A stretch of DNA of 55,069 bases from Sinorhizobium saheli (GTDB taxonomy: Bacteria > Pseudomonadota > Alphaproteobacteria > Rhizobiales > Rhizobiaceae), in the NCBI RefSeq assembly GCF_001651875.1, contig NZ_LNQB01000055.1, positions 1 through 55,069 on the forward strand. The letters are read 5' to 3'. The translations under genes were made by a program, and so were the position numbers. Below, one piece after another: positions 1-9,460 of this stretch. The notes under the pieces are model-generated. The model made no database searches. It was not told where the DNA came from and saw nothing but the letters and a program-made list of their open reading frames with translations. Positions within the stretch are counted from its first letter, which is position 1; the number at the start of each line of letters is the position of its first letter.

Positions 1-109
1 CCTGCCGAAATCCGCCAAAAAATCGCACCAACCGCGATGGCTTGCGGTAACGCAACACGATTTTCAGCAGCCTGCTAGATTGCGAAGTGCTCTGGCGAGC
101 AAAACTCCA

Positions 110-210
110 CCCTCATCCGCCCGCCGATGGAAGGGACAAGCGGCGTGGCCACGAGTCTCCTTCGCCCCGTCTTCACGGGGAGAAGGTGGCCGGCAGGCCG
201 GATGAGGGGC
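110..210. repeat. RIME-like intergenic palindromic element
   Basis: The ends are inverted copies of a CCCTCATCCG / CGGATGAGGG type sequence, and the middle holds the short palindrome CCCCGTC..ACGGGGAGAAGG. This layout matches the Rhizobium-specific intergenic mosaic elements (RIME) known from Sinorhizobium and Rhizobium. Related copies occur near 17.0 kb, 33.9 kb and 40.6 kb of this window. It lies downstream of the membrane-protein gene that ends at 225. Bases 1-109 before it hold no gene I can support. Confidence 0.65.
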
Positions 211-224
211 AATCGCGGCTCAAG

Positions 225-821
225 CTACCCCGGCATCAGGCCGAAGAGGTGCTGCAGGAACTGCATGATCATCAGCGGCGACAGCAGGAAAAGCGTGGTG
301 AGCGCGGCGGCGAGCAGGTTCTGGTTGGCGGTGACGGTGCGCAACAGGCGGAAGAGCAGCGCCGCGTTGGCAAAGATCAGCAGAAGCCACAACAGGGCCA
401 CCAGATCCGCGCTGCCCGGTACGAGCAGCAGCATCGCGGCCGGCACGGCCATGGCATAGGCCAGCGGCACCTGCAGCCAGTTGGTGGTGACGATCACCGG
501 CACCACGAAGATCGAAAAGCCGAGCGGGCGCGCGAGAATCGCGGTGAGGGCGATCGGCAGCAGCCAGCCGGCGAGATCGGTAATCATGAGCTCGACGAAA
601 AAGCCGAAGCCGACCGTCGTGCCGCTCGGCATCGCCGAAAGATAGTAGAGCCGCCAGGAGGCCCAGCCGACGGCGAGCGCCGGCAGCGACCAGAGCATCG
701 CCGTGAAGGAGCGCCAGAGGCCGTCTTCGCTGATGTCCAGCCAACGATAGCCTTCACGATCGCCCTGGATCAGCAGCCACAGTCCCTTGATGTAGACAAG
801 GACCTCGTCAAGCAGCGGCAT
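225..821 (-). CDS. Conserved hypothetical integral membrane protein (about 198 aa)
   Basis: The protein starts [17 protein letters not shown] at 821 and is about 198 residues long. After a soluble N-terminal stretch of about 35 residues it has roughly five hydrophobic segments, near residues 40-60, 70-90, 95-125, 130-155 and 160-180. No catalytic motif or named family is recognised. Its start codon lies inside the last codons of dapE (14 bp overlap), so it is almost certainly translated together with dapE. A longer reading frame begins at 968, but that part overlaps dapE and has shadow-like composition. The function is unknown; the link to dapE is from position only. Confidence 0.75.
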   Translation of the reverse strand: MPLLDEVLVYIKGLWLLIQGDREGYRWLDISEDGLWRSFTAMLWSLPALAVGWASWRLYYLSAMPSGTTVGFGFFVELMITDLAGWLLPIALTAILARPLGFSIFVVPVIVTTNWLQVPLAYAMAVPAAMLLLVPGSADLVALLWLLLIFANAALLFRLLRTVTANQNLLAAALTTLFLLSPLMIMQFLQHLFGLMPG

Positions 822-2001
822 GGCCGAACCAGCGGGCGATGAAGGTTTCGTAGATGCCGGTGAGCGTCTCCAGATCGGCAAGGGCGACGCGCTCGTCGAC
901 CATGTGCATCGTCTTGCCGACAAGGCCGAACTCGACCACCGGGCAATAATCCTTGATGAAGCGCGCATCCGAGGTGCCGCCGGTGGTGGAAAGCTGCGGC
1001 TGGCGCCCGGTGACCGCCTCGACCGCGGCGGAAAGCGAATCGATCAGGGCGTTGTTGCGCGTCAGGAAGACGTGGCTCGGCCGCTCGCTCCAGGCGATGT
1101 CGTATTGGACCGGTGCGCGGCCGGGCCTGAGCGCCCCCTCGGCCGCCGCGCGATCGAGGCGCGCGACGATCTCGGCCTTCAGGCTTTCCGCCGTCCAGCT
1201 ATCGTTGAAGCGGATGTTGAAGGCGGCGCTCGCCCTGGCCGGAATGACGTTGACGGCGGCATTGCCGACATCGATCGTTGTCACTTCGAGGTTCGACGGC
1301 TGGAAATTCTCCGTACCTCCGTCGAAGGGCGGGTCCATCAGCGCCTGCGTGAGCTGCAGGATGCCGCGCACCGGATTGTCGGCGAGGTGCGGATAGGCGG
1401 CGTGGCCCTGGACGCCGTTGACGGTGATCCGGCCGGAGAGCGATCCGCGCCGGCCGATCTTGATCATGTCGCCGAGTTGGTCCGGGTTGGTCGGCTCGCC
1501 GACGAGGCAGGCGTCCCAGTGCTCGCCCTTCGCCGCCGCCCATTCGAGGAGCTTGACGGTGCCGTTGATCGCCGGGCCCTCCTCGTCGCCGGTGATGAGG
1601 AAGGAGATCGAGCCCTGCGGAGGCCCGTGCTTCTCGACATGGCGGGCGACCGCCGCCACGAAGCAGGCGATGCCGCCCTTCATGTCGACGGCACCGCGTC
1701 CGTACATCTCGCCATCGGCAATCTCGGCCGAGAAGGGGGGATGGCTCCAGGCGGCCTCGTCGCCGACCGGCACGACATCGGTGTGGCCGGCGAACATCAG
1801 ATGCGGGCCGTCGCCGCCGATCCGGGCATAGAGATTGTCGATATCCGGCGTTCCCGCCTCCTTTGCCACGACGCGGTCGATCTTGAAGCCGAGCGGCTCG
1901 AGCATGGCCGCGAGAGCGGTAAGCGCCCCGCCTTCGGCCGGGGTGACGGACGGGCAACGGATAAGGGCGGCGAGATTGGAGATCGGATCGGTGGGGAACA
2001 T
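808..2001 (-). CDS. dapE: Succinyl-diaminopimelate desuccinylase DapE
   Basis: M20-family zinc hydrolase of 397 aa, the usual length for rhizobial DapE. It cleaves N-succinyl-LL-diaminopimelate to succinate and LL-DAP in lysine and peptidoglycan synthesis in the cytoplasm. Metal-site motifs are visible: GHTDVVP (His73, Asp75), [10 protein letters not shown] (Asp106), GDEEGP (Glu140/Glu141), GEPT (Glu169) and a late KTMHMVDE His. The start at 2001 ([10 protein letters not shown]) is chosen because the in-frame sequence upstream runs back through the RND gene and reads as shadow. A membrane-protein gene overlaps its 3' end. dapD lies about 10 kb away rather than adjacent, separated by efflux and regulatory genes. 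Confidence 0.95.
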   Translation of the reverse strand: MFPTDPISNLAALIRCPSVTPAEGGALTALAAMLEPLGFKIDRVVAKEAGTPDIDNLYARIGGDGPHLMFAGHTDVVPVGDEAAWSHPPFSAEIADGEMYGRGAVDMKGGIACFVAAVARHVEKHGPPQGSISFLITGDEEGPAINGTVKLLEWAAAKGEHWDACLVGEPTNPDQLGDMIKIGRRGSLSGRITVNGVQGHAAYPHLADNPVRGILQLTQALMDPPFDGGTENFQPSNLEVTTIDVGNAAVNVIPARASAAFNIRFNDSWTAESLKAEIVARLDRAAAEGALRPGRAPVQYDIAWSERPSHVFLTRNNALIDSLSAAVEAVTGRQPQLSTTGGTSDARFIKDYCPVVEFGLVGKTMHMVDERVALADLETLTGIYETFIARWFGHAAA

Positions 2002-2110
2002 TGAACGGATTGCCTGCGGGAAGCCGGTGGGCCAAGAAACTGAGTTTGCCGGTTTATCCGATCGGCCCCCGGCTGTCACGTGCGATGCGACGGGCGAGCC
2101 GCCGAAACGG

Positions 2111-2140
2111 AAACGGGCCGGACGATTGTCCGGCCCGTTT
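2111..2140 (-). terminator. Rho-independent terminator after the RND pump gene
   Basis: A perfect 13 bp inverted repeat (AAACGGGCCGGAC and its complement) closes on a 4-base loop, and the 3' arm ends in TTT on the minus strand. It lies about 20 bp past the stop codon of the RND permease gene and before dapE, so it should end the hydrolase-adaptor-pump transcript and keep dapE separately expressed. Confidence 0.75.
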
Positions 2141-2162
2141 CCTGCGCGCTGCGGCAAGCCGG

Positions 2163-5100
2163 CTACTCGCCGGGGGCGAGATGCGGCGCCTCGATCTGCG
2201 CGCCGGCGTGCTTCAGCGGCCGCTCGCCGGAGAGCTTGCGGATCAGCACGTAGAAGACCGGCGTCATGAAGATGCCGAAGGCCGTGACGCCGATCATGCC
2301 GGCAAACACCGCCACGCCCATGGCCGCCCGCATCTCGGCGCCGGCGCCCGTCGAGGTGACGAGCGGTACGACACCCATGATGAAGGCCATCGAGGTCATC
2401 AGGATCGGCCGCAGGCGCAGCCGGCTCGCCTCGATCGCGGCCGCGACGGCAGTCTTGCCGGAGAGCTCGAGCTCGCGGGCGAACTCGACGATCAGGATCG
2501 CGTTCTTCGCCGACAGGCCGACCAGCACGATGAGGCCGATCTGGGTGAAGACGTTGTTGTCGCCGCCGGTGAGCCAAACGCCGGTGAGCGCCGCCATGAT
2601 GCCCATCGGCACGATCAGCACGATGGCGATCGGCAGCATCAGGCTTTCGTACTGGGCCGCGAGCACGAGATAGACGAGCAGCAGCGCCAGCGGAAAGACG
2701 AGGATGCCCGAATTGCCGGCGAGGATCTGCTGGTAGGTCAGGTCCGTCCACTCGAAGGAAATGCCCGGCGGCAGCGTCTCGGCGGCGATCCGCTCGATGG
2801 CAGCCTGCGCCTGGCCGGAGGAGAAGCCCGGGGCCGGCCCGCCATTGATGTCGGCGGCGAGGAAGCCGTTGTAGCGGATCGCCCGCTCGGCGCCGACCGT
2901 CTGCTCGACCTTGAGCAACGCCGACAGCGGGATCATCTCGCCCGATTGCGAACGGACCTTCAGCCTGCCGATATCGGCGGCATGCGCCCGGTAGTTCGCG
3001 TCGGCCTGGACGCGCACGCTGTAGGTGCGGCCGAAGGCGTTGAAGTCGTTGACGTAGAGCGAGCCCAGATAAATCTGCAGCGTCTCGAAGACGTCGGTCA
3101 CCGCCACGCCGAGCTGGCGCGCCTTGACGCGGTCGAGATCGGCATAGAGCTGCGGCACGTTGATCTGGTAGCTCGAATAGAGCCCGGCCAGTTCCGGCGT
3201 TGCCATCGCCTTCGCCAGGAAGGCCTTGGCCGCGTCGTCAAGCGCCCGGTAGCCGAGGCCGTTTCGGTCCTCGATCTGCAGCTTGAAGCCGCCCGTCGTG
3301 CCGAGGCCCTGGACGGGCGGCGGCGGGAACATGGCGATGAACGCATCCTGGATCGCGCCGAACTCCTGGTTCAACTGCATTGCGATCGCGCCGCCCGAGA
3401 GTTCCGGCGTCGTGCGCTCCTCGAAGGGTTTTAGCGACACGAAGACGATGCCGGAGTTAGACGAGTTGGTGAACCCGTTGATCGACAGGCCCGGGAAGGC
3501 GATCGCATGCTCGACGCCCGGGTGCTTCAGCGCGATCTCGCTCATGCGGCGGATGACGTCCTCCGAACGGTCGAGTGTCGCCGCATCCGGCAATTGCGCG
3601 AAGCCGATCAGGTACTGCTTGTCCTGGGCCGGCACGAAGCCGCCGGGTACGGCGCGGAACAGCGCGAAGGCGACGCCGAGGAGGATGACGTAGACGCCCA
3701 TGACCAGCGACTTGCGCCTGAGGATGCCGCCGACGCCGCGGCTATAGGCTTCCGAACTCGTGCCGAAGAACCGGTTGAAGCCGCGGAAGAACCAGCCGAA
3801 CAGCGCGTCCATGATCCGCGTCAGCCTGTCCTTCGGCGCATGATGGTCCTTCAGGAGAAGGGCGGCGAGCGCCGGCGAGAGGGTCAGCGAATTCAAGGCG
3901 GAGATCACCGTCGAGATGGCGATCGTCAGCGCGAACTGGCGGTAGAACTGGCCGGTGAGGCCGGTGATGAAGGCGAGCGGCACGAAGACCGCGACGAGCA
4001 CCAGCGCGATGGCGATGATCGGCCCGGAGACCTCGGACATCGCGCGGTAGGTCGCCTGGATCGGTGACAGGCCCTGCTCGATGTTGCGCTCGACGTTCTC
4101 GACGACGACGATCGCGTCATCGACGACGATGCCGATCGCCAGCACCAGGCCGAAGAGGCTCAGCGCATTGATCGAGAAGCCGAAGACGTACATCACGGCA
4201 AACGTGCCGACGATGGAGACCGGTACCGCGACGAGCGGGATGATCGAGGCGCGCCAGGTCTGCAGGAAGACGATGACGACGAGCACCACCAGCGCAATCG
4301 CTTCGAGCAGCGTGTGGACGACCGACTCGATCGACGCGCGGACGAACTGCGTCGTGTCGTAGACGATCTCGTAGTCGACGCCCTCCGGCATGGTCTGCTT
4401 CAGCTCGGCCATGACCTTGTGGACGTTCTCGGAGATCTGAATGGCGTTCGAGCCGGGAGCCTGGAAGACGCCCATGCCGACGGCGGCCTTGTTGTCGAGC
4501 AGCGAGCGCAGCGAATAGTCCGCGGCGCCCATTTCGACGCGCGCGACGTCGCCGAGGCGGGTGATCTCGCCGTTCTCGCCGGATTTGACGACGATGTCGG
4601 CGAAATCCTCAGGCGTCCTCAGCCGTCCTTGCGCGTTGACGGAAAGCTGCAGGTCGAGGCCCGGGACCGAGGGCGAGGCACCGATGACGCCTGCCGCCGC
4701 TTGGACGTTCTGCTGGCGGATGGCATTGGTGATGTCGCTTGCCGCAAGCCCGCGCTCGGCGGCCTTCTGCGGGTCGATCCAGACGCGCATCGAATAGTCG
4801 CCGCCGCCGAAGATCTGCACCTGGCCGACGCCCTCGACGCGGGCCAGCCGGTCCTTGACGTTCAGGACGCCGTAGTTGCGCAGATAGTTGATGTCATACT
4901 GGCCGTTCGGCGAGATGAGATGCACGACGAGCGTGAGGTCGGGCGAGCTCTTGACGGTGGTGACGCCGAGGCGGCGCACCTCTTCCGGCAGGCGCGGCTC
5001 GGCCTGGGCGACGCGGTTCTGCACCAGTTGCTGGGCCTGGTCCGGATCGGTGCCGAGCTCGAAGGTGACGGTCAGCGTCATCAGCCCGTCGGCGGTCGCC

Positions 5101-5348
5101 TGGCTCTGCATGTAGAGCATGCCCTCGACGCCGTTGATCTGCTCTTCGAGCGGCGTGGCGACGGTTTCGGCGATGACCGAAGGGTTGGCGCCGGGATATT
5201 GCGCGCGCACGACGATCTGCGGCGGCACGACTTCCGGATATTCGGAAATCGGCAGGCCGGTCATGCCGATCAGGCCGGCGACGAAGATGAGCACGGAGAG
5301 AACGCCCGCGAAGACCGGGCGGTCGACGAAGAAGCGTGAGAAGTTCAT
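2163..5348 (-). CDS. RND multidrug efflux permease (HAE1/AcrB-like)
   Basis: Inner-membrane proton-driven drug exporter of 1061 aa, full length for the AcrB/MexB family. It begins with the typical [17 protein letters not shown] first transmembrane segment. The periplasmic porter domains follow, then the [15 protein letters not shown] stretch in TM4 that carries the paired Asp of the proton relay. The second half repeats the fold and has the usual [11 protein letters not shown] motif. ATG at 5348 follows a GGGGGA ribosome site. The adaptor gene is 130 bp upstream on the same strand. No outer-membrane channel gene is in the window, so a TolC-type partner must be encoded elsewhere. S. meliloti SmeB and Brucella BepE are comparable, but I cannot assign a specific name. 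Confidence 0.93.
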   Translation of the reverse strand: MNFSRFFVDRPVFAGVLSVLIFVAGLIGMTGLPISEYPEVVPPQIVVRAQYPGANPSVIAETVATPLEEQINGVEGMLYMQSQATADGLMTLTVTFELGTDPDQAQQLVQNRVAQAEPRLPEEVRRLGVTTVKSSPDLTLVVHLISPNGQYDINYLRNYGVLNVKDRLARVEGVGQVQIFGGGDYSMRVWIDPQKAAERGLAASDITNAIRQQNVQAAAGVIGASPSVPGLDLQLSVNAQGRLRTPEDFADIVVKSGENGEITRLGDVARVEMGAADYSLRSLLDNKAAVGMGVFQAPGSNAIQISENVHKVMAELKQTMPEGVDYEIVYDTTQFVRASIESVVHTLLEAIALVVLVVIVFLQTWRASIIPLVAVPVSIVGTFAVMYVFGFSINALSLFGLVLAIGIVVDDAIVVVENVERNIEQGLSPIQATYRAMSEVSGPIIAIALVLVAVFVPLAFITGLTGQFYRQFALTIAISTVISALNSLTLSPALAALLLKDHHAPKDRLTRIMDALFGWFFRGFNRFFGTSSEAYSRGVGGILRRKSLVMGVYVILLGVAFALFRAVPGGFVPAQDKQYLIGFAQLPDAATLDRSEDVIRRMSEIALKHPGVEHAIAFPGLSINGFTNSSNSGIVFVSLKPFEERTTPELSGGAIAMQLNQEFGAIQDAFIAMFPPPPVQGLGTTGGFKLQIEDRNGLGYRALDDAAKAFLAKAMATPELAGLYSSYQINVPQLYADLDRVKARQLGVAVTDVFETLQIYLGSLYVNDFNAFGRTYSVRVQADANYRAHAADIGRLKVRSQSGEMIPLSALLKVEQTVGAERAIRYNGFLAADINGGPAPGFSSGQAQAAIERIAAETLPPGISFEWTDLTYQQILAGNSGILVFPLALLLVYLVLAAQYESLMLPIAIVLIVPMGIMAALTGVWLTGGDNNVFTQIGLIVLVGLSAKNAILIVEFARELELSGKTAVAAAIEASRLRLRPILMTSMAFIMGVVPLVTSTGAGAEMRAAMGVAVFAGMIGVTAFGIFMTPVFYVLIRKLSGERPLKHAGAQIEAPHLAPGE

Positions 5349-5478
5349 GACATCCCCCTTGGGAACTTCGGGCAGACGAAGGGCATCTGCGGCCGAGAAC
5401 CTCGCCCGCGAGCACCGATGCATGCCGTTTGAAACTTTGTGGCGCCCTGCCGCTATCGCCTGGCAGGGCGCGCCCTGG

Positions 5479-6681
5479 CTATGGTTTCGCGATCGAGGCG
5501 GTTGCCTGCTCGACCGGCTGCGGGGCGACGACGACGCCGGGGCGCACCCGCTGCAGGCCGTTGACGACGATGCTCTCGCCGGGTTTCAGGCCGCTTTCGA
5601 CGATCCTCAAGCCGTCGGCGATGGGGCCGAGCGTCACCTGCCGGTATTCCACCTTGTTGTCCGATCCGACGACGAGGACGAATTTCTTGTCCTGGTCGGA
5701 GCCGATGGCGCGATCGCTGATCACCAGCTTCTCGGCCGGCGCCGGATCGCCGATGCGGATGCGGACGAACTGGCCGGGAATCAGCCGGCCGTCGGCATTG
5801 GTGAGCGCCGCCCGGACGCGAATGGTGCCGGTCTCGGCATCCACCTCGTTGTTGATGAGCTGGATATGGCCGGTGATCGGCGTGCCTTCGTCCGCCGCGG
5901 TGCCGATCTCGACGGGAATGCGCTCGATCGCATCGGCGCCGGCCGAAGCGGAAAGCTTGGCGAGTGCGGCCGCGACCACCTCCTCGCTGACATTGAAGCT
6001 CGCATAGATCGGGTCGACCGAGACGAGCGTCGTCAGCACCGGCGAGGCGGAGCCGGCGGAAACGAGGTTGCCGGCGGTCACTTCCAGCCGGCCGACGCGG
6101 CCGGTGATCGGCGCGCGCACCTCGGTATATTGCAGGTCGAGCCGCGCCGAGCGCAGCGCCGCCTTGGCCGAGCGGACGTTCGCCTGCGCCTCGTCATAGG
6201 CGCTGAGCCGCTGGTCGACGCCGCTTTGCGGTATGGCGCTGGTGGTGACCAGCTTGCGGCCGCGGTCGAGCTCGGTCTTGGCGAGCGCCACGCGCGCTTC
6301 GGCCGCCGCGACCTCCGCTTCCGCGCGCTCGACGGCGGCGGCATAGGGTTCGGGGTCGATGGTAACGAGCAGGTCGCCCTTCTTGACCATCGCCCCTTCG
6401 CGGAAATGGGCGCTCAGGATCGCGCCGCCGACGCGCGGGCGGACCTCGACGCGCTCGATCGCCTCGAGCCGGCCCGAGAAGCTTTCCCAGGTGGTGATCC
6501 GGCGCGCTTCCGCCTTGGCGACGGAGACCGGCACGGCGGCCGGCGCCGCCGGAGCCTCGGTTGCGGCGTCGGCCGTGAACTGGTTGGGAATGCCGAAAAG
6601 CACGGCGGCGCCGCCGGCAACGGAAAATAGGATGCTCAGGCCGGCGCCCCAAAGGACCCGGCGGGTTACGGTCGTCGTCAT
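5479..6681 (-). CDS. RND efflux periplasmic adaptor (membrane fusion protein)
   Basis: HlyD/AcrA-type adaptor of 400 aa that links an RND permease to an outer-membrane channel. An N-terminal hydrophobic segment (about residues 8-32) anchors or exports it. Then come a lipoyl half-motif (VEVRPRVGGAI), a long Ala/Glu/Arg-rich coiled-coil hairpin (about 110-175), the second lipoyl half (VRAPITGRVGRLEV), and beta-barrel and membrane-proximal domains. ATG at 6681 follows AGGAGAAAAC. It sits 48 bp after the hydrolase-like gene and 130 bp before the permease, which fits one operon. There is no lipobox Cys, so it is probably anchored by the N-terminal helix. Confidence 0.92.
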   Translation of the reverse strand: MTTTVTRRVLWGAGLSILFSVAGGAAVLFGIPNQFTADAATEAPAAPAAVPVSVAKAEARRITTWESFSGRLEAIERVEVRPRVGGAILSAHFREGAMVKKGDLLVTIDPEPYAAAVERAEAEVAAAEARVALAKTELDRGRKLVTTSAIPQSGVDQRLSAYDEAQANVRSAKAALRSARLDLQYTEVRAPITGRVGRLEVTAGNLVSAGSASPVLTTLVSVDPIYASFNVSEEVVAAALAKLSASAGADAIERIPVEIGTAADEGTPITGHIQLINNEVDAETGTIRVRAALTNADGRLIPGQFVRIRIGDPAPAEKLVISDRAIGSDQDKKFVLVVGSDNKVEYRQVTLGPIADGLRIVESGLKPGESIVVNGLQRVRPGVVVAPQPVEQATASIAKP

Positions 6682-6729
6682 GTTTTCTCCTTGCCGGCTG
6701 GGAGCTCCGGCTCCTACTGGTTTGTCTCT

Positions 6730-7545
6730 TTACGATTTTGTCGGCTTCGCCCCCGCCCGCTCGAAGAAGCGGGCGAAGAGGCCGGATATGGTCTTTTGCT
6801 GCGACGGCCAGTTGTCCTCGGCCGAGGCATTGGCGGGCAGCCAGGCGACGCTCCCCGGCAGCACGTGCATTTCCACCGGAACCCCGGCCTCTCGCAGCCG
6901 CTCGGCATAGGCCTCCGTCTCGTCACGCGCCGGACATTCCTCGCTGGTGATGACGAGGGCCGGAACGAGGCCGCCGAGCCGCGTACAGTGACCGGGCGCC
7001 GCATAGGGATGCGTCAGCCCGCTGCGCTCGCCGAGATATTGCTGCCAGCCCTCGGCGATCGACTGCACCGAGCTCTGCGGACAGAACTTGCGGAACGACG
7101 GCGTCGCCAGACAGGGGTCGAGCAGCGGCGAAAGCAGGATCTGCCCCTTGAGGTCGGTCAGGAACTGGTCGCGCGCCATCAGCGCCAGGCCGGCCGCAAG
7201 GTTGCCGCCCGCCTCCTCGCCGGCGACGAACAGCATGGATTTCTTATGCGCGAACTGCGGACAGCGGCTGCGCATCGACGAAAGCATCGCATAGGCGGCC
7301 TCGAGCGCCGCCGGAAACGGGTTCAGACAGGCGGAAGGATATTCCGGCGCGACGACCACCGCGCCCGCGGCTGCCAGCGCTTCGGCCACCTTCTCTCCCG
7401 CCGCGATCGAATCGCCGACGAAGCTGCCGCCATGGAGATGTAGCACGACCGGCGGCGGCGAAAGCAGCGACGCGCCCCGGTAGACACGGGCGCGGCACGA
7501 GCCCTGGCCCGTCTGCATCGTCTCTTCGGTAAAATGCGCGGTCAT
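6730..7545 (-). CDS. Alpha/beta-hydrolase (HSL-type) lacking its catalytic triad
   Basis: The sequence follows the hormone-sensitive-lipase (acetyl hydrolase) fold throughout: HLHGGSF oxyanion-hole motif (residues 37-42), APEYP, FPAALEAAYA, and AYAERLREAGVPVE near the end. However, the nucleophile elbow reads GEEAGGN (109-115) where the family has GDSAGGN, so Ser is Glu111. The usual DPLRDE reads CPARDE (Asp to Cys204), and the usual G-x-x-H-G-F reads GSVAWL (His to Ala234). All three catalytic positions appear lost, so it is probably a binding or regulatory pseudoenzyme. Start 7545 is chosen for the GGTGGAGAC site upstream; ATG at 7605 and a longer frame from 7668 are alternatives. It is first in the hydrolase-adaptor-pump operon and divergent from a LysR gene. 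Confidence 0.8.
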   Translation of the reverse strand: MTAHFTEETMQTGQGSCRARVYRGASLLSPPPVVLHLHGGSFVGDSIAAGEKVAEALAAAGAVVVAPEYPSACLNPFPAALEAAYAMLSSMRSRCPQFAHKKSMLFVAGEEAGGNLAAGLALMARDQFLTDLKGQILLSPLLDPCLATPSFRKFCPQSSVQSIAEGWQQYLGERSGLTHPYAAPGHCTRLGGLVPALVITSEECPARDETEAYAERLREAGVPVEMHVLPGSVAWLPANASAEDNWPSQQKTISGLFARFFERAGAKPTKS

Positions 7546-7682
7546 CTCTTGTCTCCACCACGGGTGAATCCCTAGATGAGGGACAACCCGCGATGTTTGC
7601 AGCATATCATTGTCTTTCGTCTGGAATAGTCCGCGGGTGTTGACTACACTATTCGGTATTTCGAACAATCCGGTTATTGAAA
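7546..7682. promoter_or_regulatory. Divergent LysR / efflux operon control region
   Basis: This 137 bp gap separates the start of the hydrolase-adaptor-pump operon from the LysR gene on the other strand, where a LysR-type regulator normally binds. An interrupted palindrome TTCG-N6-CGAA lies at 7652-7665, similar to the T-N11-A core of LysR boxes. A candidate plus-strand promoter is TTGACT (7640-7645) with AACAAT (7664-7669) after 18 bases. The operator and promoter are inferred from pattern only. Confidence 0.4.
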
Positions 7683-8621
7683 ATGGACCAGCTCACGGCC
7701 ATGCGCGTTTTCCTTCGGGTGGTGGAAACCGGCAATTTCACCCGGGCCTCCGCTTCGCTCAACATGCCGAAGGCGACCGTCACGAATCTCATCCAGGGAT
7801 TGGAGGCACACCTGCGGACGAAGTTGCTCAACCGCACCACGCGCCGGGTCCTGGTGACGCCGGACGGCGCGCTTTATTATGAACGCGCCGCGCGCCTCAT
7901 CTCCGATCTCGACGAACTGGACGGCAGCCTGTCGAGCGCCCAGAGCCTGCCGAAGGGCCGCCTGCGCGTCGAGACGGCGAGCGCCTTCGCCAATCTCATC
8001 ATCATTCCGGCCTTGCCCGAGTTTCACGGGAGATATCCGGACATCCAGATCGATCTCGGCGTTTCCGACCGCACCATCGACTATCTCGCCGAGAACGTCG
8101 ATTGTGCCATCCGCGCCGGTACGCTGACCGACCAGTCGCTGATCGCCCGCCGCATCACGGAGATGAAGTTCGTCACCTGCGCCTCGCGGGACTTCCTCGC
8201 GCGGCACCCGGTGCCGCGGCACCCGTCCGACCTCGAGAAAAACTGCCATGCCGTCGGCTATTTCCTGCCGATATCGGGGCAGCAGATGCCCTTCCATTTC
8301 CGGCGCGGCAACGAGGAGATCGAGGTCAATTGCCGCTATGCCGTGGCGGCCAACGAGTCGACGACCTATCTCGCCGCCGCGCGTGCCGGCCTCGGCGTCA
8401 TCCAGGCGCCGCTCTTCATGGTGCGCGACGATCTCCGCGCCGGCACCATGGTGCCGGTGCTTGCCGATTGGCAGGTCGACCCGATGCCGATCTATCTCGT
8501 CTATCCGCCGAACCGCCATTTGAGCAGCCGGCTGCGCGTCTTTGCCGATTGGGTGGTGAAACTGGTGGCGCAGATCGACGCCGATCAGGCGGATGTGCCG
8601 CTCGCCCGTTCGGCGTCATAG
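7683..8621 (+). CDS. LysR-family transcriptional regulator
   Basis: LTTR of 312 aa with the N-terminal winged helix ([21 protein letters not shown]), followed by the linker helix and a periplasmic-binding-protein-like effector domain from about residue 90. It resembles the CrgA/AaeR-like branch by the phrases [12 protein letters not shown] and CAIRAG. ATG at 7683 is preferred over an in-frame TTG at 7677. It is divergent from the hydrolase-adaptor-pump operon, which it probably controls. Its last 37 bp overlap the 3' end of the convergent HxlR gene. Confidence 0.92.
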   Translation: MDQLTAMRVFLRVVETGNFTRASASLNMPKATVTNLIQGLEAHLRTKLLNRTTRRVLVTPDGALYYERAARLISDLDELDGSLSSAQSLPKGRLRVETASAFANLIIIPALPEFHGRYPDIQIDLGVSDRTIDYLAENVDCAIRAGTLTDQSLIARRITEMKFVTCASRDFLARHPVPRHPSDLEKNCHAVGYFLPISGQQMPFHFRRGNEEIEVNCRYAVAANESTTYLAAARAGLGVIQAPLFMVRDDLRAGTMVPVLADWQVDPMPIYLVYPPNRHLSSRLRVFADWVVKLVAQIDADQADVPLARSAS

Positions 8622-8983
8622 CGCTCGCGCGCCGCGTCAAGCGCGGGAAAATTCGTCTCGGCCCAGCGGTCGAGCACGTTGAGGGCCTCGCTCAGCGAAC
8701 GCCCGACATCGCTCAGGCGATACTCCACATGCGGCGGCACGGTCCCCTTGTCCTCCCGGATCACGAGGCCGTTGCGCTCGAGCTCCTTGAGCGTCTGGGT
8801 CAGCATCTTCTGGGAGACGTCGCCGAGCTTGCGCATGAGCGCGGCGTTGCGCATCGGCCCGTTCTCCAGGGCCGAGATGATCAGCATCGCCCATTTGCCG
8901 GCGACGAGTTCGAGCGCGTGGCGCGAGGAGCAGGCCGGGTCGAAGACGCTGGGGTTCGTTGGCGTGGCGGAAGACATTTCCAT
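8585..8983 (-). CDS. HxlR-family winged-helix regulator
   Basis: A 132-aa protein with the HxlR (DUF24) signature: a Cys near the N-terminus ([18 protein letters not shown]), then [40 protein letters not shown] and the wing with [12 protein letters not shown]. In this family the N-terminal Cys can sense electrophiles or disulfide stress. It is divergent from the SMR exporter gene with 89 bp between the starts, so that exporter is the likely target. Its 3' end runs 37 bp into the convergent LysR gene. Confidence 0.92.
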   Translation of the reverse strand: MEMSSATPTNPSVFDPACSSRHALELVAGKWAMLIISALENGPMRNAALMRKLGDVSQKMLTQTLKELERNGLVIREDKGTVPPHVEYRLSDVGRSLSEALNVLDRWAETNFPALDAARERYDAERASGTSA

Positions 8984-9030
8984 AGTTACCAGAAGGTGCG
9001 TAATTGCTCTTCGGTGCCTATGCTACCAGA
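8981..9030. promoter_or_regulatory. Candidate HxlR operator: two TACCAGA direct repeats
   Basis: AGTTACCAGA (8984-8993) and TGCTACCAGA (9021-9030) lie in the 89 bp gap between the divergent HxlR and SMR starts, about 37 bases apart. HxlR regulators usually bind repeated short sites in their own divergent promoter. The upstream copy touches the HxlR start codon, which would suit autorepression. This is a pattern-based inference. Confidence 0.35.
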
Positions 9031-9072
9031 TTGAGGCCGAAGTTGAAATCCGAGGAACCAAGGGAGACGACG

Positions 9073-9390
9073 ATGGCTTGGATGGTACTTCTGGCAGCGA
9101 GCGCCGTTGAAATCGCCATGGGGCTGGCGCTCAAATATGCGGACGGCTGGACCCGGCCGATACCGAGCGCCCTCGGCGTGGCCGCGGCGCTGGGCAGCGT
9201 CTACCTGCTGACGATTGCCATGCGCGACCTGCCGGCCGGCACCGCCTATGCCGCCTGGACCGGCATCGGCGCCGTCGGCATCACCGTGCTTGGCATGATC
9301 CTCTTCGGCGACCCGGTTTCCTGGCTCCGGCTCGCCTGCATTGCGATGATCATCATCGCCGTCGCCGGCTTGCGCTATCTGGAGGCTTGA
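9073..9390 (+). CDS. Small multidrug resistance (SMR) exporter, SugE/Gdx-like
   Basis: A 105-aa protein with four transmembrane helices, the normal SMR size. The essential membrane Glu is present in helix 1 (ASAVEIAMGLALKY). The helix 3 stretch GTAYAAWTGIGAVG is nearly identical to the SugE/Gdx signature. That subtype exports guanidinium or quaternary ammonium compounds as a dimer. ATG at 9073 follows AGGGAGACGACG and is preferred over the earlier in-frame start at 9004. It has no paired SMR gene, as expected of a homodimeric dual-topology exporter. Its divergent HxlR neighbour is the likely regulator. I see no guanidine riboswitch upstream. Confidence 0.88.
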   Translation: MAWMVLLAASAVEIAMGLALKYADGWTRPIPSALGVAAALGSVYLLTIAMRDLPAGTAYAAWTGIGAVGITVLGMILFGDPVSWLRLACIAMIIIAVAGLRYLEA

Positions 9391-9460
9391 TCCCGGTCGG
9401 AGGGTAGGGTGTCGTCAGGGTGTCGTCGCCCGACGATCCCGCTTCTCCGATCAAGGCCAA

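Noticed and set aside
7546..7668. N-terminal extension of the hydrolase-like protein to 7668
   Set aside because: It would cover the divergent LysR promoter region and lacks a ribosome site as good as the one before 7545.
8984..9072. Guanidine riboswitch ahead of the SMR gene
   Set aside because: The 89 bp leader has no long paired structure or guanidine-riboswitch core that I can recognise, and an HxlR regulator gives a simpler explanation.
9406..9427. Tandem AGGGTGTCGTC repeat
   Set aside because: Only two 11 bp units between convergent genes; too short and too few to support a functional or CRISPR-like array.
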